Shown: piece by piece, positions 1-9,379 of the stretch
Layout: each line of letters begins with the position of its first letter
How positions within the stretch are numbered: position 1 is the first letter of the stretch
Assembly (NCBI GenBank): GCA_963789555.1
Contig: CAWBKY010000003.1
Coordinates: forward strand, 1 to 64,000
Source: JACXTP01 sp963789555
Lineage (GTDB): Archaea > Thermoplasmatota > Thermoplasmata > Methanomassiliicoccales > UBA472
Direction: 5' to 3'
Length of the DNA stretch: 64,000 bases
Program-made: the position numbers and the translations under genes
The notes under the pieces: generated by a model
The model's database searches: none
What the model saw: only the letters and a program-made list of their open reading frames with translations
Told to the model about the DNA's origin: nothing

Positions 1-18
1 TCGATGTATGACAACGAC

Positions 19-1341
19 TTAAAGCGTAATGGAGCGGCCTTCGAGACCGACGCGCTTCAAAGGTTTGCTCAGATGTCTCCGGGCGCAGACCGGCGGCTCA
101 TACCAACCTGGGGCGATGGTCCGGGTCTCCACCGCATAGGTCGCTTGGTCCTCTCCCGCCCGTCTCCCACATCTGCGGCACCTGTAGCCGGCCTGCCGTC
201 CCAAAGATTGCATGCTCTTATCGCAGTCTGGACACATGGGGTTCGATGTCTTCTTGCGCGCGGGGGCCAAGGATACCACCTCGATCTTCTCCACATTGAG
301 GGTCCTGGGCTCGGCCCTGAGCTCCCCCAGCGCCCTGATCTTGTCCCCTGGCCGTAGACCGCGCGCCACCTCGCGGAACGACTTCGAAGGCTCGTAGAAC
401 GTCATGTCCAAGGGCGTCTCCCCTCGGGTCAGGGTGCGCAGGACCACGTGGCCGCCGACCAGGGTGGTCGCTTCGGACGCCACCGTGGCCTCCACCTCAT
501 AGGAGCGGTCCGGTACGAGCTCCCTCCACCTTTTGATGATGTGGTCGTCCGTGCCTTGGTTGCTCAGGAATGTTACCCATCGGTCGATGGGCTCGGAAGA
601 GATCTGGCGCATGGCGGGTGCAAGGTCGTACGGGTCGTCCCCCCTTATCCCGAAGAGGACCGGACAGGGGGTGTGCGGGGCGATGGCGCGGTGATTCACC
701 GTGATATCGAAGTTGTTGAAGGTCGTGGGGTGGCATCGGTCCATCTCCTGGATCGAGTCGTCGGTGATCGTTCGCGGTTGGCCCCACCTTTCCTTGGCCC
801 GGTAGGTTATCACCTCATAGGTATGGTCCATGGGCCTCCAGGCCATCGCGGCCGTGGCGCCGATGACGCCTCGTCCTCCGGACATGGTGAAGGTATGCGC
901 CCCGATCCGATGGAGCTCCTTGTCCACATCGTCCTTGGCGACGATGTCTCGGACCGCCCTCCAATAGAACCTTTGCGAGGGGCGATTGGATGACACGACC
1001 AGGCCAGGGCTGGCATCGTCCCGCACCTGGGACCATCTTTCGATCAGGGCGGAGCAGCGCCCCATGATCGTCTTGGGGTCCACCTCGCCCTCCTCTCTCG
1101 GGTAACAGAAATAGGGTGTGCCTCGGATCACGCCGACCGAGGTGGCCTGTCCCCGCCCATGGCCGAACCGCAGACATAATGCCGCGTTCCCCCTGGTCTT
1201 CCAAGGGACGGCGGGGTTGAGGCGGACCAGTCGGGGCATGCCAATTAGGTCCAGGTCGCGAAGGGCATCTATGATCTCCGTGGCAAGGAACGTGGTGCAC
1301 ATCCACTCCTTGGAATCGGTATCATCGAAGGCGACGAACAT
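19..1341 (-). CDS. tiaS: tRNA(Ile2) 2-agmatinylcytidine synthetase TiaS
   Basis: Makes agmatidine at the wobble C34 of tRNA-Ile(CAU), using ATP and agmatine, so that the tRNA reads AUA codons; an archaea-specific cytosolic enzyme. The 440-residue protein is full length for the family. It begins with the typical FDDTDS motif (residues 5-10), has a central nucleotide-binding region, an OB-fold-like segment around 270-355, and a C-terminal zinc ribbon with CPDC and CRRC pairs (about 368-393). A TATA-like element lies about 26-35 nt before the ATG, so the mRNA is probably leaderless. The neighbouring OB-fold gene lies just upstream in the same direction. Confident identification from family motifs. 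Confidence 0.95.
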   Translation of the reverse strand: MFVAFDDTDSKEWMCTTFLATEIIDALRDLDLIGMPRLVRLNPAVPWKTRGNAALCLRFGHGRGQATSVGVIRGTPYFCYPREEGEVDPKTIMGRCSALIERWSQVRDDASPGLVVSSNRPSQRFYWRAVRDIVAKDDVDKELHRIGAHTFTMSGGRGVIGATAAMAWRPMDHTYEVITYRAKERWGQPRTITDDSIQEMDRCHPTTFNNFDITVNHRAIAPHTPCPVLFGIRGDDPYDLAPAMRQISSEPIDRWVTFLSNQGTDDHIIKRWRELVPDRSYEVEATVASEATTLVGGHVVLRTLTRGETPLDMTFYEPSKSFREVARGLRPGDKIRALGELRAEPRTLNVEKIEVVSLAPARKKTSNPMCPDCDKSMQSLGRQAGYRCRRCGRRAGEDQATYAVETRTIAPGWYEPPVCARRHLSKPLKRVGLEGRSITL

Positions 1342-1366
1342 CTCAGGTCCTGCTCAGGCTAGGGAT

Positions 1367-1376
1367 GATATTTAAC
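1367..1376 (-). promoter_or_regulatory. TATA box of tiaS
   Basis: On the minus strand this reads GTTAAATATC, 26-35 nt ahead of the tiaS ATG and squeezed between tiaS and the stop of the upstream gene. The spacing predicts transcription starting at or next to the start codon. Seen directly; promoter function is inferred from the archaeal TATA consensus and spacing. Confidence 0.5.
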
Positions 1377-1377
1377 C

Positions 1378-1786
1378 CTACCGAGCCTGGATGTTCAGGA
1401 TCATGAGCTCCAGCCTCTCGACGAAGATCATGCCGGGGGACCCCTCGGCGGTCCTCCCCCATATCCTGAGGGGGTGAGGATACTCCATCTGACTGGGGTA
1501 GGTGCCACGGGGGCAGAACGCCTTCCATGTGGTGTCATCGCTGTCCTTGATCTCCAACATCAACCCCTTGGCGCCTTCGGAACCCTTGGTGGCGGTGCAA
1601 TAGACCTCGACCTCCTCACCTGGTTCCAGATTGGAGAATTGAGCGGTGGGCTCGGCCCCGAAATCAGAGACCAGGACCAGGGCGAGCACCGAGAATCACG
1701 GCGAGCACGCAAAGCGGCCCGAGCGGGACTGGCCTGGACATGGGTGGTGGTTTGGCGCAAGGGGTCGATGGTTTTTCCCATTGCAT
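1378..1786 (-). CDS. membrane-anchored OB-fold protein (frame broken near 1690-1697)
   Basis: Predicted small protein with an N-terminal hydrophobic segment followed by an OB-fold-like domain that may bind nucleic acid or another ligand; no specific function is known. The C-terminal about 100 residues are read in one frame, but the hydrophobic start lies in another frame. Joining them near 1690-1697 gives a continuous protein from ATG 1786 with a transmembrane helix at about residues 20-40. A TATA-like element at 1805-1815 sits at leaderless distance from ATG 1786, which supports that start. The break is probably a one-base indel. The OB-fold call rests on the strand/turn pattern, not on a recognised family. 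Confidence 0.6.
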
Positions 1787-1948
1787 TTAGCCTCGATCCC
1801 CGCTACTAAAATATTCTATACCAAAAATTCGTTGTGGCAGGACATGAGCAGACCGGTGACAGTTCAGTACGTCGTACCGTTCTCCATCAGCTTTCTTGGC
1901 AGCGGGGTCTGGTCATCACAGGCCTTTCCCTATATGACCTAATCGAGG

Positions 1949-2200
1949 ATGCCAGACCTGTTCGGACTCGGTGGCTGGTGGTTCTACCTGTTGGTCATCG
2001 GCATCATAATGGCATTGATCGGGTTCTTCTACCTCTATACCTACCTCAAGCGCGTCAGCAAGTTCAAGAAATTGATAGCTGAGAAAAGCAAGAAAGAGTT
2101 CGTCACCAACCTGGACGAGCTCGAGTACACTGCTTGGAGATTGCCGAAGAGCTATGAGGACAAGGTCGCGGAGAAGAAGAAAGAGTTTGGGGTGAAGTGA
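1949..2200 (+). CDS. small single-pass membrane protein
   Basis: An 83-residue protein of unknown function. Residues 9-30 form one strongly hydrophobic helix, followed by a long lysine- and glutamate-rich cytoplasmic tail predicted to be helical (basic just after the membrane, which suggests the tail is inside). A GAGG sequence directly before the ATG could serve as a ribosome binding site. It converges with hflX, with only a 9-nt gap. Coding status is supported by codon usage and the clean membrane/tail architecture; I do not recognise the family. Confidence 0.6.
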   Translation: MPDLFGLGGWWFYLLVIGIIMALIGFFYLYTYLKRVSKFKKLIAEKSKKEFVTNLDELEYTAWRLPKSYEDKVAEKKKEFGVK

Positions 2201-2209
2201 GGGGGACCC

Positions 2210-3505
2210 CTACATTTCCGATGGAACGTCCTTTCCCGGCGGTCCGTCCTTCGTCCCCTTTATCGTCCCTTTGACCTGAACCACCTTCTCAGAAATGGTG
2301 GTCAGGTCCTTCTCATGCAGAAGGATGTCCATCTGGATGGAATCGCCATAGTCGATGGATATCACATCGGCCATCTCGAAGATGTATGAGATTATCGAAT
2401 GGGAAGGGGCATCGTTCGGTAATGTCACCGTCAATGAAAGCGTCCTTCGGAACTGCTCTCCAATGACCGATACCAGTTGATCCATCCCTTCTCCTGACCT
2501 TGCGGAAACGAAAACGATGGGAGAATCAGGAAAGTGACGATGTGCCATTTCCTCTAGAAGGATTTTGGCATTTTTATTTAATAATTTATCTATTTTATTA
2601 AAGATTATTATTATGTCGTTGGAGACGACCTGTGGCGTCAGGATGTTCTTGGAAGTGGATAGACGTTCCTCGATATGTTCCAGATCATCACCGCTATCCA
2701 CCACCAAGAGCACAAGGTCAGAATTGAAAATCTCCTCTATCGTGGTCCTGAACGATTCGATCATGAAATGAGGCAGGTCTCTGAGGAACCCGATGGTATC
2801 AGTTATAAGGATCGATCTGGAACCCTTCATCCTCCTGGTGGTGGTAGATAAGGTCGAGAACATCCTGTCCTCGATCAACACCTCCTCACCGGTCAAAACC
2901 CTCATCAAGGATGACTTCCCAGCATTGGTGTAACCGGCAAGGGAGACCACCGAGAAACCCCCTCTAACACGATGCTTCCTCCTGGTCCCAGAGTCTCTCC
3001 TTATCTCTGCCAGCTCATCATCTATGGCCTTGATCCGGGACTTGACCAGGTCATAATAGACATCGATGGCGTACTCGCCCCCTCCCATGAAACCGGGATG
3101 CTCCCCGCTCTTTGCGTTATGGATCCACTCCTTCAAAAGGGGCGTTTCGTAGCGCAACCTTGCCTTCTCCACCTGCAGACGCGCCTCCCGACTGTTGGCC
3201 CGAGTGGAGAAAATATCCAGGATCAACCTGACCCGATCTACGCAGACGACCTTGAAAAGACTCTCCAAATTGTAATGGTGGGATGGTTTCGCCTCTCCGT
3301 TCAGGATGATGGCCTCCACCGGCCTCTCCTCTTGGAGGCTCTTCAGCTCCTTCACCTTCCCCCTTCCTAAGAACGTGTTCGGGTCCGGTCTCTGTCGCTT
3401 CTGGGTCATGACATAGATGATGTCATATCCAGCTGTATTGGCCAGCTCCTCTATCTCTTCCACATCATGATCCAAACTGAGCAGGACCGCATTCTTTTTC
3501 GACAT
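2210..3505 (-). CDS. hflX: GTPase HflX
   Basis: Ribosome-associated GTPase of the Obg-HflX family, thought to split or rescue stalled 70S-type ribosomes under stress. The 431-residue protein has the HflX N-terminal domain (GRGKVKEL at about 47-54, and the helical linker with REARLQVEKARL), then a G domain with P-loop GYTNAGKSS (about 190-198), a G3-like DTIGF motif and the NKID G4 motif. The C-terminal domain is present, so the protein is complete and intact. It is transcribed away from the neighbouring orc1/cdc6 gene, and the gap between the two looks like an origin. A TATA-like element (GGTATAATC on the minus strand) lies about 50 nt upstream. Confidence 0.95.
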   Translation of the reverse strand: MSKKNAVLLSLDHDVEEIEELANTAGYDIIYVMTQKRQRPDPNTFLGRGKVKELKSLQEERPVEAIILNGEAKPSHHYNLESLFKVVCVDRVRLILDIFSTRANSREARLQVEKARLRYETPLLKEWIHNAKSGEHPGFMGGGEYAIDVYYDLVKSRIKAIDDELAEIRRDSGTRRKHRVRGGFSVVSLAGYTNAGKSSLMRVLTGEEVLIEDRMFSTLSTTTRRMKGSRSILITDTIGFLRDLPHFMIESFRTTIEEIFNSDLVLLVVDSGDDLEHIEERLSTSKNILTPQVVSNDIIIIFNKIDKLLNKNAKILLEEMAHRHFPDSPIVFVSARSGEGMDQLVSVIGEQFRRTLSLTVTLPNDAPSHSIISYIFEMADVISIDYGDSIQMDILLHEKDLTTISEKVVQVKGTIKGTKDGPPGKDVPSEM

Positions 3506-3584
3506 AGGTACTAGACCCTCAAGGACAACGACCCGGCATGGTCATAACTGCTTGATTATACCTCGTGGGATCGAGAGGCGACAA

Positions 3585-3606
3585 CTGCAGTGGAAATGGA
3601 GGGGTG
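3585..3606 (+). repeat. ORB-like Orc1/Cdc6 binding box 1
   Basis: Contains CAGTGGAAATGGAGGGGTG, close to the archaeal ORB core (CAGTGGAAAC-GAA followed by a run of G). Its G-run points toward box 2. Confidence 0.55.
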
Positions 3607-3630
3607 TGGGTTTGCCAACTGACAATTGCC

Positions 3631-3652
3631 CACCCCGACGTTTCCTGTCCAA
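3631..3652 (-). repeat. ORB-like Orc1/Cdc6 binding box 2
   Basis: On the minus strand it reads GGACAGGAAACGTCGGGGTG. It shares GGAAA, a 4-nt gap and GGGGTG with box 1, in inverted orientation and about 24 bp away. Less close to the consensus in its left half than box 1. Confidence 0.5.
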
Positions 3653-3787
3653 TTCGCCATCTAAGATAAAAGTCACTTATTTATTGAGGTATGCCCTACC
3701 TTGAAATTCGCACCATTTCTCCACGTTAAAATGCCGAATTGGAGCGTCACCGTCACCTTCATCAACCATCCAAGAGGGGGGATACTA

Positions 3788-5026
3788 TGGAAACCAGCGT
3801 GTTCGACGCGCACCTAAACCGTAAACAGATATTCAAGAAGAACAATCGAGAGATATTACGCCCCTCCTACCTACCTGACGTTCTGCCACATCGTAATGAC
3901 CAGATCCAATCCCTGGCTTCGATACTAGTGCCGGCCTTGAAGGGGGAGCGACCATCCAACATCCTCATATTCGGAAAGACCGGGACCGGGAAGACCGCCT
4001 GCGTCAAGTACATCGGCAACGAGGTGAAGAAGGCCGATGGGGATAGGAACCGGGTCACATTCATCTACATGAACTGCGAGGTGGTCGACACATCCTATGG
4101 TGTTCTGCAGAACATAGGAAACCAGTTCGTCCAGGACTTCGAGCAGCGCATACCCTTCACAGGATTGAGCATCACCCAGGTCTATACATTGCTCCGGGAC
4201 AAGCTTGATGAGCAGAACCGCATCATCCTCATCGCCTTGGACGAGATAGATAAGTTGGTCTACAAATCTGGGGACGACGTCCTATATCATCTTTCCAAGA
4301 TCAACGACGACCTCAAGAATGCCCGGGTGTCGGTCATCGGCATATCCAACGACCTACTTTTCACCGATCTCCTTGATCCGACGGGTGAAGTCCCGGTTGG
4401 AGGGAGAGAAGATGGTATTCCCGCCCTATAACGCCGACCAGCTTCAGGACATCTTGAAGCAGAGGGCGTCCTTGGCGTTCGATGAGCATGTGCTCGAGCC
4501 GGGCGTGATCCCTCTGTGCGCTGCGTTGGCGGCTCAAGAACATGGTGATGCCCGTAAGGCGCTGGACCTGTTGCGGATATCCGGTGAGATCGCTGAGCGG
4601 GAGAACTCCGACAAGGTGGCCGATGTACATGTTTACAAGGCCAAGAACAAGATGGAGCTGGATTGCGTCTCCGAGGCGGTGCGCACCCTGCCCACCCAGT
4701 CCAAGATGGTGTTGATGTGCATCATCCTCAACGAGGAGAAGGGCGAGGAGAGGCTGACCACGGGCGAGGTCTATGAGACCTATCGCTCCATGGCCCGTCA
4801 GCTCGGAATGTCCCCGCTCACCCAGCGCCGGATCACCGACCTCATCTCCGAGCTGGACATGATGGGCATCATCCATGCCAAGGTGAAGTCCTTCGGAAGG
4901 GGAGGCCGCACCAAGGAGATCGACCTCAGTGTGCCGTTGGATGAGACGAAGAAGGTCCTGGAGGAGGACGAGGTCTTCCAGGAGCTGAAGAACTTCAAGC
5001 CGAAGAACCAGACGACACTCATCTGA
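3788..5026 (+). CDS. cdc6: Orc1/Cdc6 replication initiator (frame broken near 4380)
   Basis: Origin-recognition and helicase-loading AAA+ ATPase. The N-terminal part carries Walker A GKTGTGKT (around residues 64-71) and Walker B LDEID. After an apparent one-base insertion near 4380 the next frame continues with RVKSRLEGEK, the sensor-2 region and a C-terminal winged helix (about 340-395) that contacts ORB DNA. Joined length is about 412 residues, normal for the family. I chose ATG 3788 over an upstream in-frame ATG because it follows a GAGGGGGG stretch and matches the usual N terminus. The gene lies beside two ORB-like boxes. A second paralog is at 57500-58666. Confidence 0.92.
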
Positions 5027-5035
5027 ACCAAGGTC

Positions 5036-6052
5036 TCATTTCTTCTCGTCGTCCGCGTCCTTGGGCTTCTTCTCGTCCCTTTTCACCACCACTTCCTTGG
5101 GCGGGGGATTGCGGTTCTCCTTGCGCAATGGTGCGAAAGGGTCCTTGCCCTTGCGATGGAAGTAGATCTCCAGTAAGTCGACCGATATCGGTATGATGAT
5201 TATCAGGGCGATGCAGACGAAGAGGTTGGTCCAACTGTTGGCCGGGACGCCCGGGCCATATGGTGTGTACTGGCCGCCCACCCAGAGCTTGAGAAGCCCG
5301 AACCAGGGGATCTCGACCTTGGCCACCCCGACCACCCAGTCACCCTCTATCGGCTCCCGGCAGATGGGCACCTGGGTGTTCTGGTCGGTGAGGTCGTTGT
5401 GGTCCCCCTTTGTGATGAACCCCCCATGCTCATAGACCAGGAGGGCGCCTAGGTTGACCCTGACATACTGCGAGCGATATCCGACGTCGTAGAGCTCGAG
5501 AATCCCACCCAGCCCCCACCACTGGCCATCCTGGTCCCCGTTATGGGACCAGAGCGATTGAGGGTAGTCAGCCAAGGATGGTATATCGAACGCATTGGTA
5601 CTTGTGTTATAGACCACTTCCACGATGGCTCGATGGATGACCGGGGTTGAGCCCTCTTGGCCATATCTAAGATATACCACCACGTCCCCATAGTCGCCGA
5701 ACTTGCGATAGTGATCTACATACCCTTCCACATAGGTGACCACCGAACTTTGGTCCCTTACGATGACCAAATCGCCGGTGTCGATAACGCCAATGTAGCT
5801 CCTCTCACTAGAATGGGCCATGCTACCAGATTCGACCACCACCATCGGGGGCCAGATCCCGCTGTATAGGTATAGGCCGGCAAATATGGCCAGAAGCACG
5901 ATTATGGCCGCTAGGAAGGCAAGGGCCTCTTTCTTCCATCCCTTACCCTTGCCCTTTCCACCGCTCACGTCCGATGGAACCGAACTGTTACTAAAATATG
6001 TTTGCGGTGGGAAGATGGTGGGACCATAAAGGATTATTATACAATGGGCCAT
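5036..6052 (-). CDS. archaeal type I signal peptidase
   Basis: Membrane protease of the S26B (Sec11-like) type that removes signal peptides from secreted proteins. A hydrophobic helix (about 45-65) precedes the catalytic serine motif ESGSM (about 75-79). The VIHRAI motif supplies the histidine that replaces the bacterial lysine, and KGDHN is the conserved aspartate box. A second helix lies near 275-295, and the C-terminal tail is highly charged. At 338 residues it is longer than most archaeal homologs, largely from an insert between the Ser and Asp boxes. The start is uncertain: a TATA-like element lies inside the first 20 codons, so a downstream GTG near 5970 is a credible start. Confidence 0.88.
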   Translation of the reverse strand: MAHCIIILYGPTIFPPQTYFSNSSVPSDVSGGKGKGKGWKKEALAFLAAIIVLLAIFAGLYLYSGIWPPMVVVESGSMAHSSERSYIGVIDTGDLVIVRDQSSVVTYVEGYVDHYRKFGDYGDVVVYLRYGQEGSTPVIHRAIVEVVYNTSTNAFDIPSLADYPQSLWSHNGDQDGQWWGLGGILELYDVGYRSQYVRVNLGALLVYEHGGFITKGDHNDLTDQNTQVPICREPIEGDWVVGVAKVEIPWFGLLKLWVGGQYTPYGPGVPANSWTNLFVCIALIIIIPISVDLLEIYFHRKGKDPFAPLRKENRNPPPKEVVVKRDEKKPKDADDEKK

Positions 6053-6068
6053 TGGATGCTCGAGTCCA

Positions 6069-6518
6069 ATGGAGCGTCCCGATAACGATACCTACTTCAT
6101 GAGAATGGCCGAACTGGTGGCCACAAGGTCCACCTGTCTGCGTCGAAAGGTCGGCGCGGTCGTCGTCAAGGAGAAGCGGGTGCTTACGACCGGATACAAT
6201 GGGGCCCCCCGCGGCCTTAGGCACTGCGAGGAGGTGGGCTGCATTAGATTGACGAACAACGTCGAGTCCGGTACGCGCCACGAGCTATGCCGTGGGGTGC
6301 ATGCCGAGCAGAACGCGGTCATCCAGGCAGCCTATTTCGGGGTCAGCATCAAAGAGGCCGCCATCTACACCACCAACTTCCCCTGCGTTCTTTGCACGAA
6401 GATCCTCCTCAATGCCGGAATATCCGAGATAATATACAAGGACGAATACGAGGACGAGCTCTCCAAGAGCATATTGGAAGAGACCGACGTCATAATCAGA
6501 CGATTTGGTCAAAAATAA
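6069..6518 (+). CDS. dCMP deaminase family protein
   Basis: Zinc-dependent deaminase, likely converting dCMP to dUMP for thymidylate synthesis. The 149-residue protein has the cytidine deaminase fold with the catalytic HAEQNA motif (about 79-84) and the zinc-ligand pair PCVLC (about 104-108). An extra cysteine/histidine set (HCEEVGC) upstream of the catalytic motif resembles the second zinc site of ComEB-type dCMP deaminases. It is divergent from the signal peptidase gene with only a short gap. Complete and intact. Confidence 0.9.
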   Translation: MERPDNDTYFMRMAELVATRSTCLRRKVGAVVVKEKRVLTTGYNGAPRGLRHCEEVGCIRLTNNVESGTRHELCRGVHAEQNAVIQAAYFGVSIKEAAIYTTNFPCVLCTKILLNAGISEIIYKDEYEDELSKSILEETDVIIRRFGQK

Positions 6519-6746
6519 ATCATTCTTTTTTAACAATAAAAATGTTGAACAATCACTTGTTTTACACCAACCGATTCCAAAACAGCACATGCACCAGAAA
6601 ATATCTGGCTTGGTCCAAATATATTCGTATAGGAATTTTCAAAAGCGACCCTTCACCAATCGTTTATTCGGCCCTGGCGTGTCATATCGTGGCAAATAGT
6701 TAAATAGAGAAATGAGATTCGGAGGACATCATCCGGGGAGAGGCCT
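6519..6746 (+). promoter_or_regulatory. promoter region of the ATP synthase operon
   Basis: A 228-bp AT-rich gap. The best TATA candidate is TAGTTAAATAG at 6697-6707, 40 nt before the ahaH start, which leaves a short leader containing a GGGGAGAGG ribosome binding site at about 6737-6745 just before the GTG. Other AT-rich tracts at 6515-6545 and near 6617 may mark the end of the dCMP deaminase transcript. No other gene is seen here. Confidence 0.5.
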
Positions 6747-7067
6747 GTGACTAGGGCTGATACACTTCTTAAGGTCAAAGAGGCTGAGGCAAAGGCTGCC
6801 CAGATCGTGAAGGACGCTCAGGAGAGACAGAAGGTCATCGTCGCCAACGCCAGAAGGGACGCCCTGGCTCGCATGCGTGACAGCGAGGCGAGGATGAAAG
6901 AGGAGCGGGAGAAGACGATCATGGCAGAGAAGGTAAAGTTGGACATCGCCCGCAAGGAGCAGATGGCCAAGGGCAACGCTGAGGCCAACAAGGCCTTGAC
7001 CGTCTCCGATTCCAAGGTCTTCGCGATCAAATCCTATCTTAAGGAATCATTTGAGAAATCCCTCTGA
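6747..7067 (+). CDS. ahaH: A-type ATP synthase subunit H
   Basis: Peripheral-stalk subunit that pairs with subunit E to hold the catalytic head against the membrane domain. The 106-residue protein is an almost uninterrupted charged helix rich in Ala, Glu, Lys and Arg, as expected for this coiled-coil stator. The start is GTG, chosen because a GGGGAGAGG ribosome binding site lies just upstream and the preceding frame is closed. First gene of the nine-subunit operon; 9 nt before ahaI. Confidence 0.9.
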   Translation: MTRADTLLKVKEAEAKAAQIVKDAQERQKVIVANARRDALARMRDSEARMKEEREKTIMAEKVKLDIARKEQMAKGNAEANKALTVSDSKVFAIKSYLKESFEKSL

Positions 7068-7076
7068 GGTTTTTAC

Positions 7077-9126
7077 ATGCTGATGCCGGAGCAGATGAAC
7101 CGAATCCTCCTAGTGGGATCGAAGGCCGACCTCAAGGCCACCATCGATCTGCTCTACAAGGTGGAAGCCGTCGACATCGTTGACTTCTCGGCCGAGGAGG
7201 AAGGGTTCAGCTTGGGGTCGCCCCTGCCAGAGTCCTCCGTGGCCTCCCAGAAGCTCCTCAAGCTCCGTTCCATCGAAAAGGACATGCAGCTTGACATCGA
7301 TGTCGAACCGACAGAGACCATAGCGCCGGCCAGGATCAAGAACGACCTGGATAAGACGCTGTCCGAGTTGGACCACTCCCTCGGCACCGTCCTTCAGGAG
7401 AAGGCCAAGGCACAGGCGGAGTTCGCCGAGCTGCAGAACGAGAAGCGGTCCATCGAGCCCTTCTTGAACATGGACATCCCACTGGACCTCTACAAAGGTT
7501 ATTCCAGCCTAACCGTCCTGACAGGCAACGTCAAGACAGACCCATCACAAGAGTTCTCCTCCAAGATCCCTCAGAGCGAGGTCTTACTTTCCAGTGACAA
7601 GAAGTTCGTGGCGGTCTTCGTACCCAAGAAGGACCTTGGGGAAGCACAGAAGATCCTGCTGCAGAACGGTTTCTCCGAGGTGCCCGCACCCATAGGCAGC
7701 GGGGACGCCAAAAAGAGGCTGGTCGACATTGAGACCGAATCAGCGCAAAAGGAGGCCGCGATCGAGGAGTGCAACAAGAACCTCGAAGACCTCCGCACCA
7801 AGTACGGTGCTATCATCTGCGCCGCCGACGAGGATCTAAGCATCGAGGTTCAGGTCGCCGAGACACCACTGCGCCTAGGCACCACCAAGTACTCCTTCGT
7901 CCTGGACGGATGGGTACCAAGCGCGAAGTTGGAACCTTTAAAGGGGGCCATCGAGAAGGACCTGAAAGGGCAACGTTTACCTTGATGTCCTGGAGACGGC
8001 AGAACGCCATGAGGGCCACGAGCACGACACGGAGCACCTCACCAACGTCGATTACACCTCAACCAAGTCTGAGGTACCCACCAAGACCAATCCGAACAAG
8101 TATGTGGGTCTTTACGAGTACCTTACCGGCCTGATCTCCACACCAAAATACAGAGAGATCGACCCATCCTTCATGATCAGCATCACATTCCCATTGTTCT
8201 TCGGCCTAATGGTAGGGGACATTGGATATGGGGTCGGGTTCACCGTCCTAGGGTTCATAGGCCTAATGAAGGTCAAGACGCCCGAGTGGAAGACCATCGC
8301 CACGATGTTGTTCTTTGGTGGTATCTGGGCCACAATATTCGGTTTCTTCCTGTTCGGCGAAGCGTTAGGGATGCACTTCCAACCGATTTGGGTCGAAGGG
8401 GCTACACCTGCGGAGTACCAATACGGCAACGAGGTCACCTGGTCCTATCTTCTGCAAATGGAGCTTCCCGAACTGGGCGTCATCAGCAAGCTCAAGGACG
8501 TCAAGATATTCCTGTTCGCCGCCCTGGTGATCGGATTCGTTCACCTTGGTATCGGGTACTGCATAGGTGTGTACAACAAGACCATCCGTTACGGGTTCAA
8601 GCACGCCTTCATGGAGAAGATAAGCTGGTTGATGATCCTGATCGGAGGCTTCTTCCTTCTCCTATGGTTCATCAATGAGATGATCGTGCCCATCGGGTCA
8701 TGGTGGGGGCTGCCGATGATCGACAGCTACCTCTATATCGGTATAGGCTTGGTCATAGTCGGGGCAATCCTGGCGTTCATCGGCGAAGGGCCTGGGTCGA
8801 TCCTGGAGCTTCCTGGACTGATGTCGAACGTACTATCCTATTCGCGTCTGGCCGCAATCGCGATGTCCAAAGCAGGACTGGCGTTGGCGTTCAACACCAT
8901 GGCCTTCGTTACAATAGGAACAGATGGCATCGCCTTGATCTTCGCGATAATCGTGTTCGTACTTGGTGTGTTGATGGTGTTCATACTTGCGATCATATCC
9001 GCGGGCATGCACAGCATCAGGTTGCACTATGTCGAGCTGTTCGGCAAATTCTTCGAGGGTGGTGGTCTTAGGTTCAACCCCCTCAAGATCGTTCGTAAGT
9101 GGACAAACGAGAAAGTAGGTGATTAA
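7077..9126 (+). CDS. ahaI: A-type ATP synthase subunit I (a-type; frame broken near 7971)
   Basis: Membrane subunit that forms the ion half-channels against the c-ring and anchors the peripheral stalk. The N-terminal cytoplasmic part (about 300 residues, two coiled-coil arms) runs to KDLKG; a one-base insertion near 7971 shifts the frame, which then continues VYLDVLETAERHEG through a linker into the membrane domain. That part (from about 8104) has about seven or eight helices, including the MVGDIGYG motif and the SNVLSYSRL segment with the essential arginine. Joined length is about 680 residues, normal for the family. The disruption looks artefactual, since both halves are well conserved. Confidence 0.92.
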
Positions 9127-9127
9127 A

Positions 9128-9343
9128 ATGGCAGAAGGAGAATTCGTAGCTATTGGAGCTGGTATTGCAGTCGGACTGGCCGGAATAGGTTCCGGTTGGG
9201 CTGAGGCTAGCATCGGTGCTGCCGCTGTTGGCGCCATGGCCGAGAACGAGAAGTTGTTCGGTAAGGGACTGGTCTTGACCGTCATTCCCGAGACCATCGT
9301 TATCTTCGGTCTGGTCGTGGCTGTACTGCTCCTGTTCGTATAA
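9128..9343 (+). CDS. ahaK: A-type ATP synthase proteolipid subunit K (c-ring)
   Basis: Rotor subunit; copies assemble into the ion-carrying c-ring. The 71-residue protein is a single two-helix hairpin: helix 1 about 8-35 (glycine-rich) and helix 2 about 47-70. The ion-binding carboxylate is the Glu of PETIVIFG in helix 2. In helix 1, the position usually occupied by Gln in sodium-type rings appears to be Glu (GSGWAEA). I chose the ATG at 9128 rather than a GTG three codons earlier that overlaps the ahaI stop. Complete and intact. Confidence 0.93.
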   Translation: MAEGEFVAIGAGIAVGLAGIGSGWAEASIGAAAVGAMAENEKLFGKGLVLTVIPETIVIFGLVVAVLLLFV

Positions 9344-9379
9344 GGGAACAAGGACAGAGTATGATCAAGGGGCCGTTCT

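Larger units (their letters stand above)
3506..3787. other. probable chromosomal replication origin
   Basis: A 282-bp gene-free interval between hflX and an orc1/cdc6 gene. It contains two ORB-like boxes in inverted, facing orientation (3585-3606 and 3631-3652), followed by an AT-rich stretch at about 3661-3735 that could act as the unwinding element. Archaeal origins commonly sit next to an orc1/cdc6 gene and carry inverted ORBs with a G-string. The boxes and AT-rich tract are seen; origin activity is inferred. The interval also contains the promoters of both flanking genes. Confidence 0.55.
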
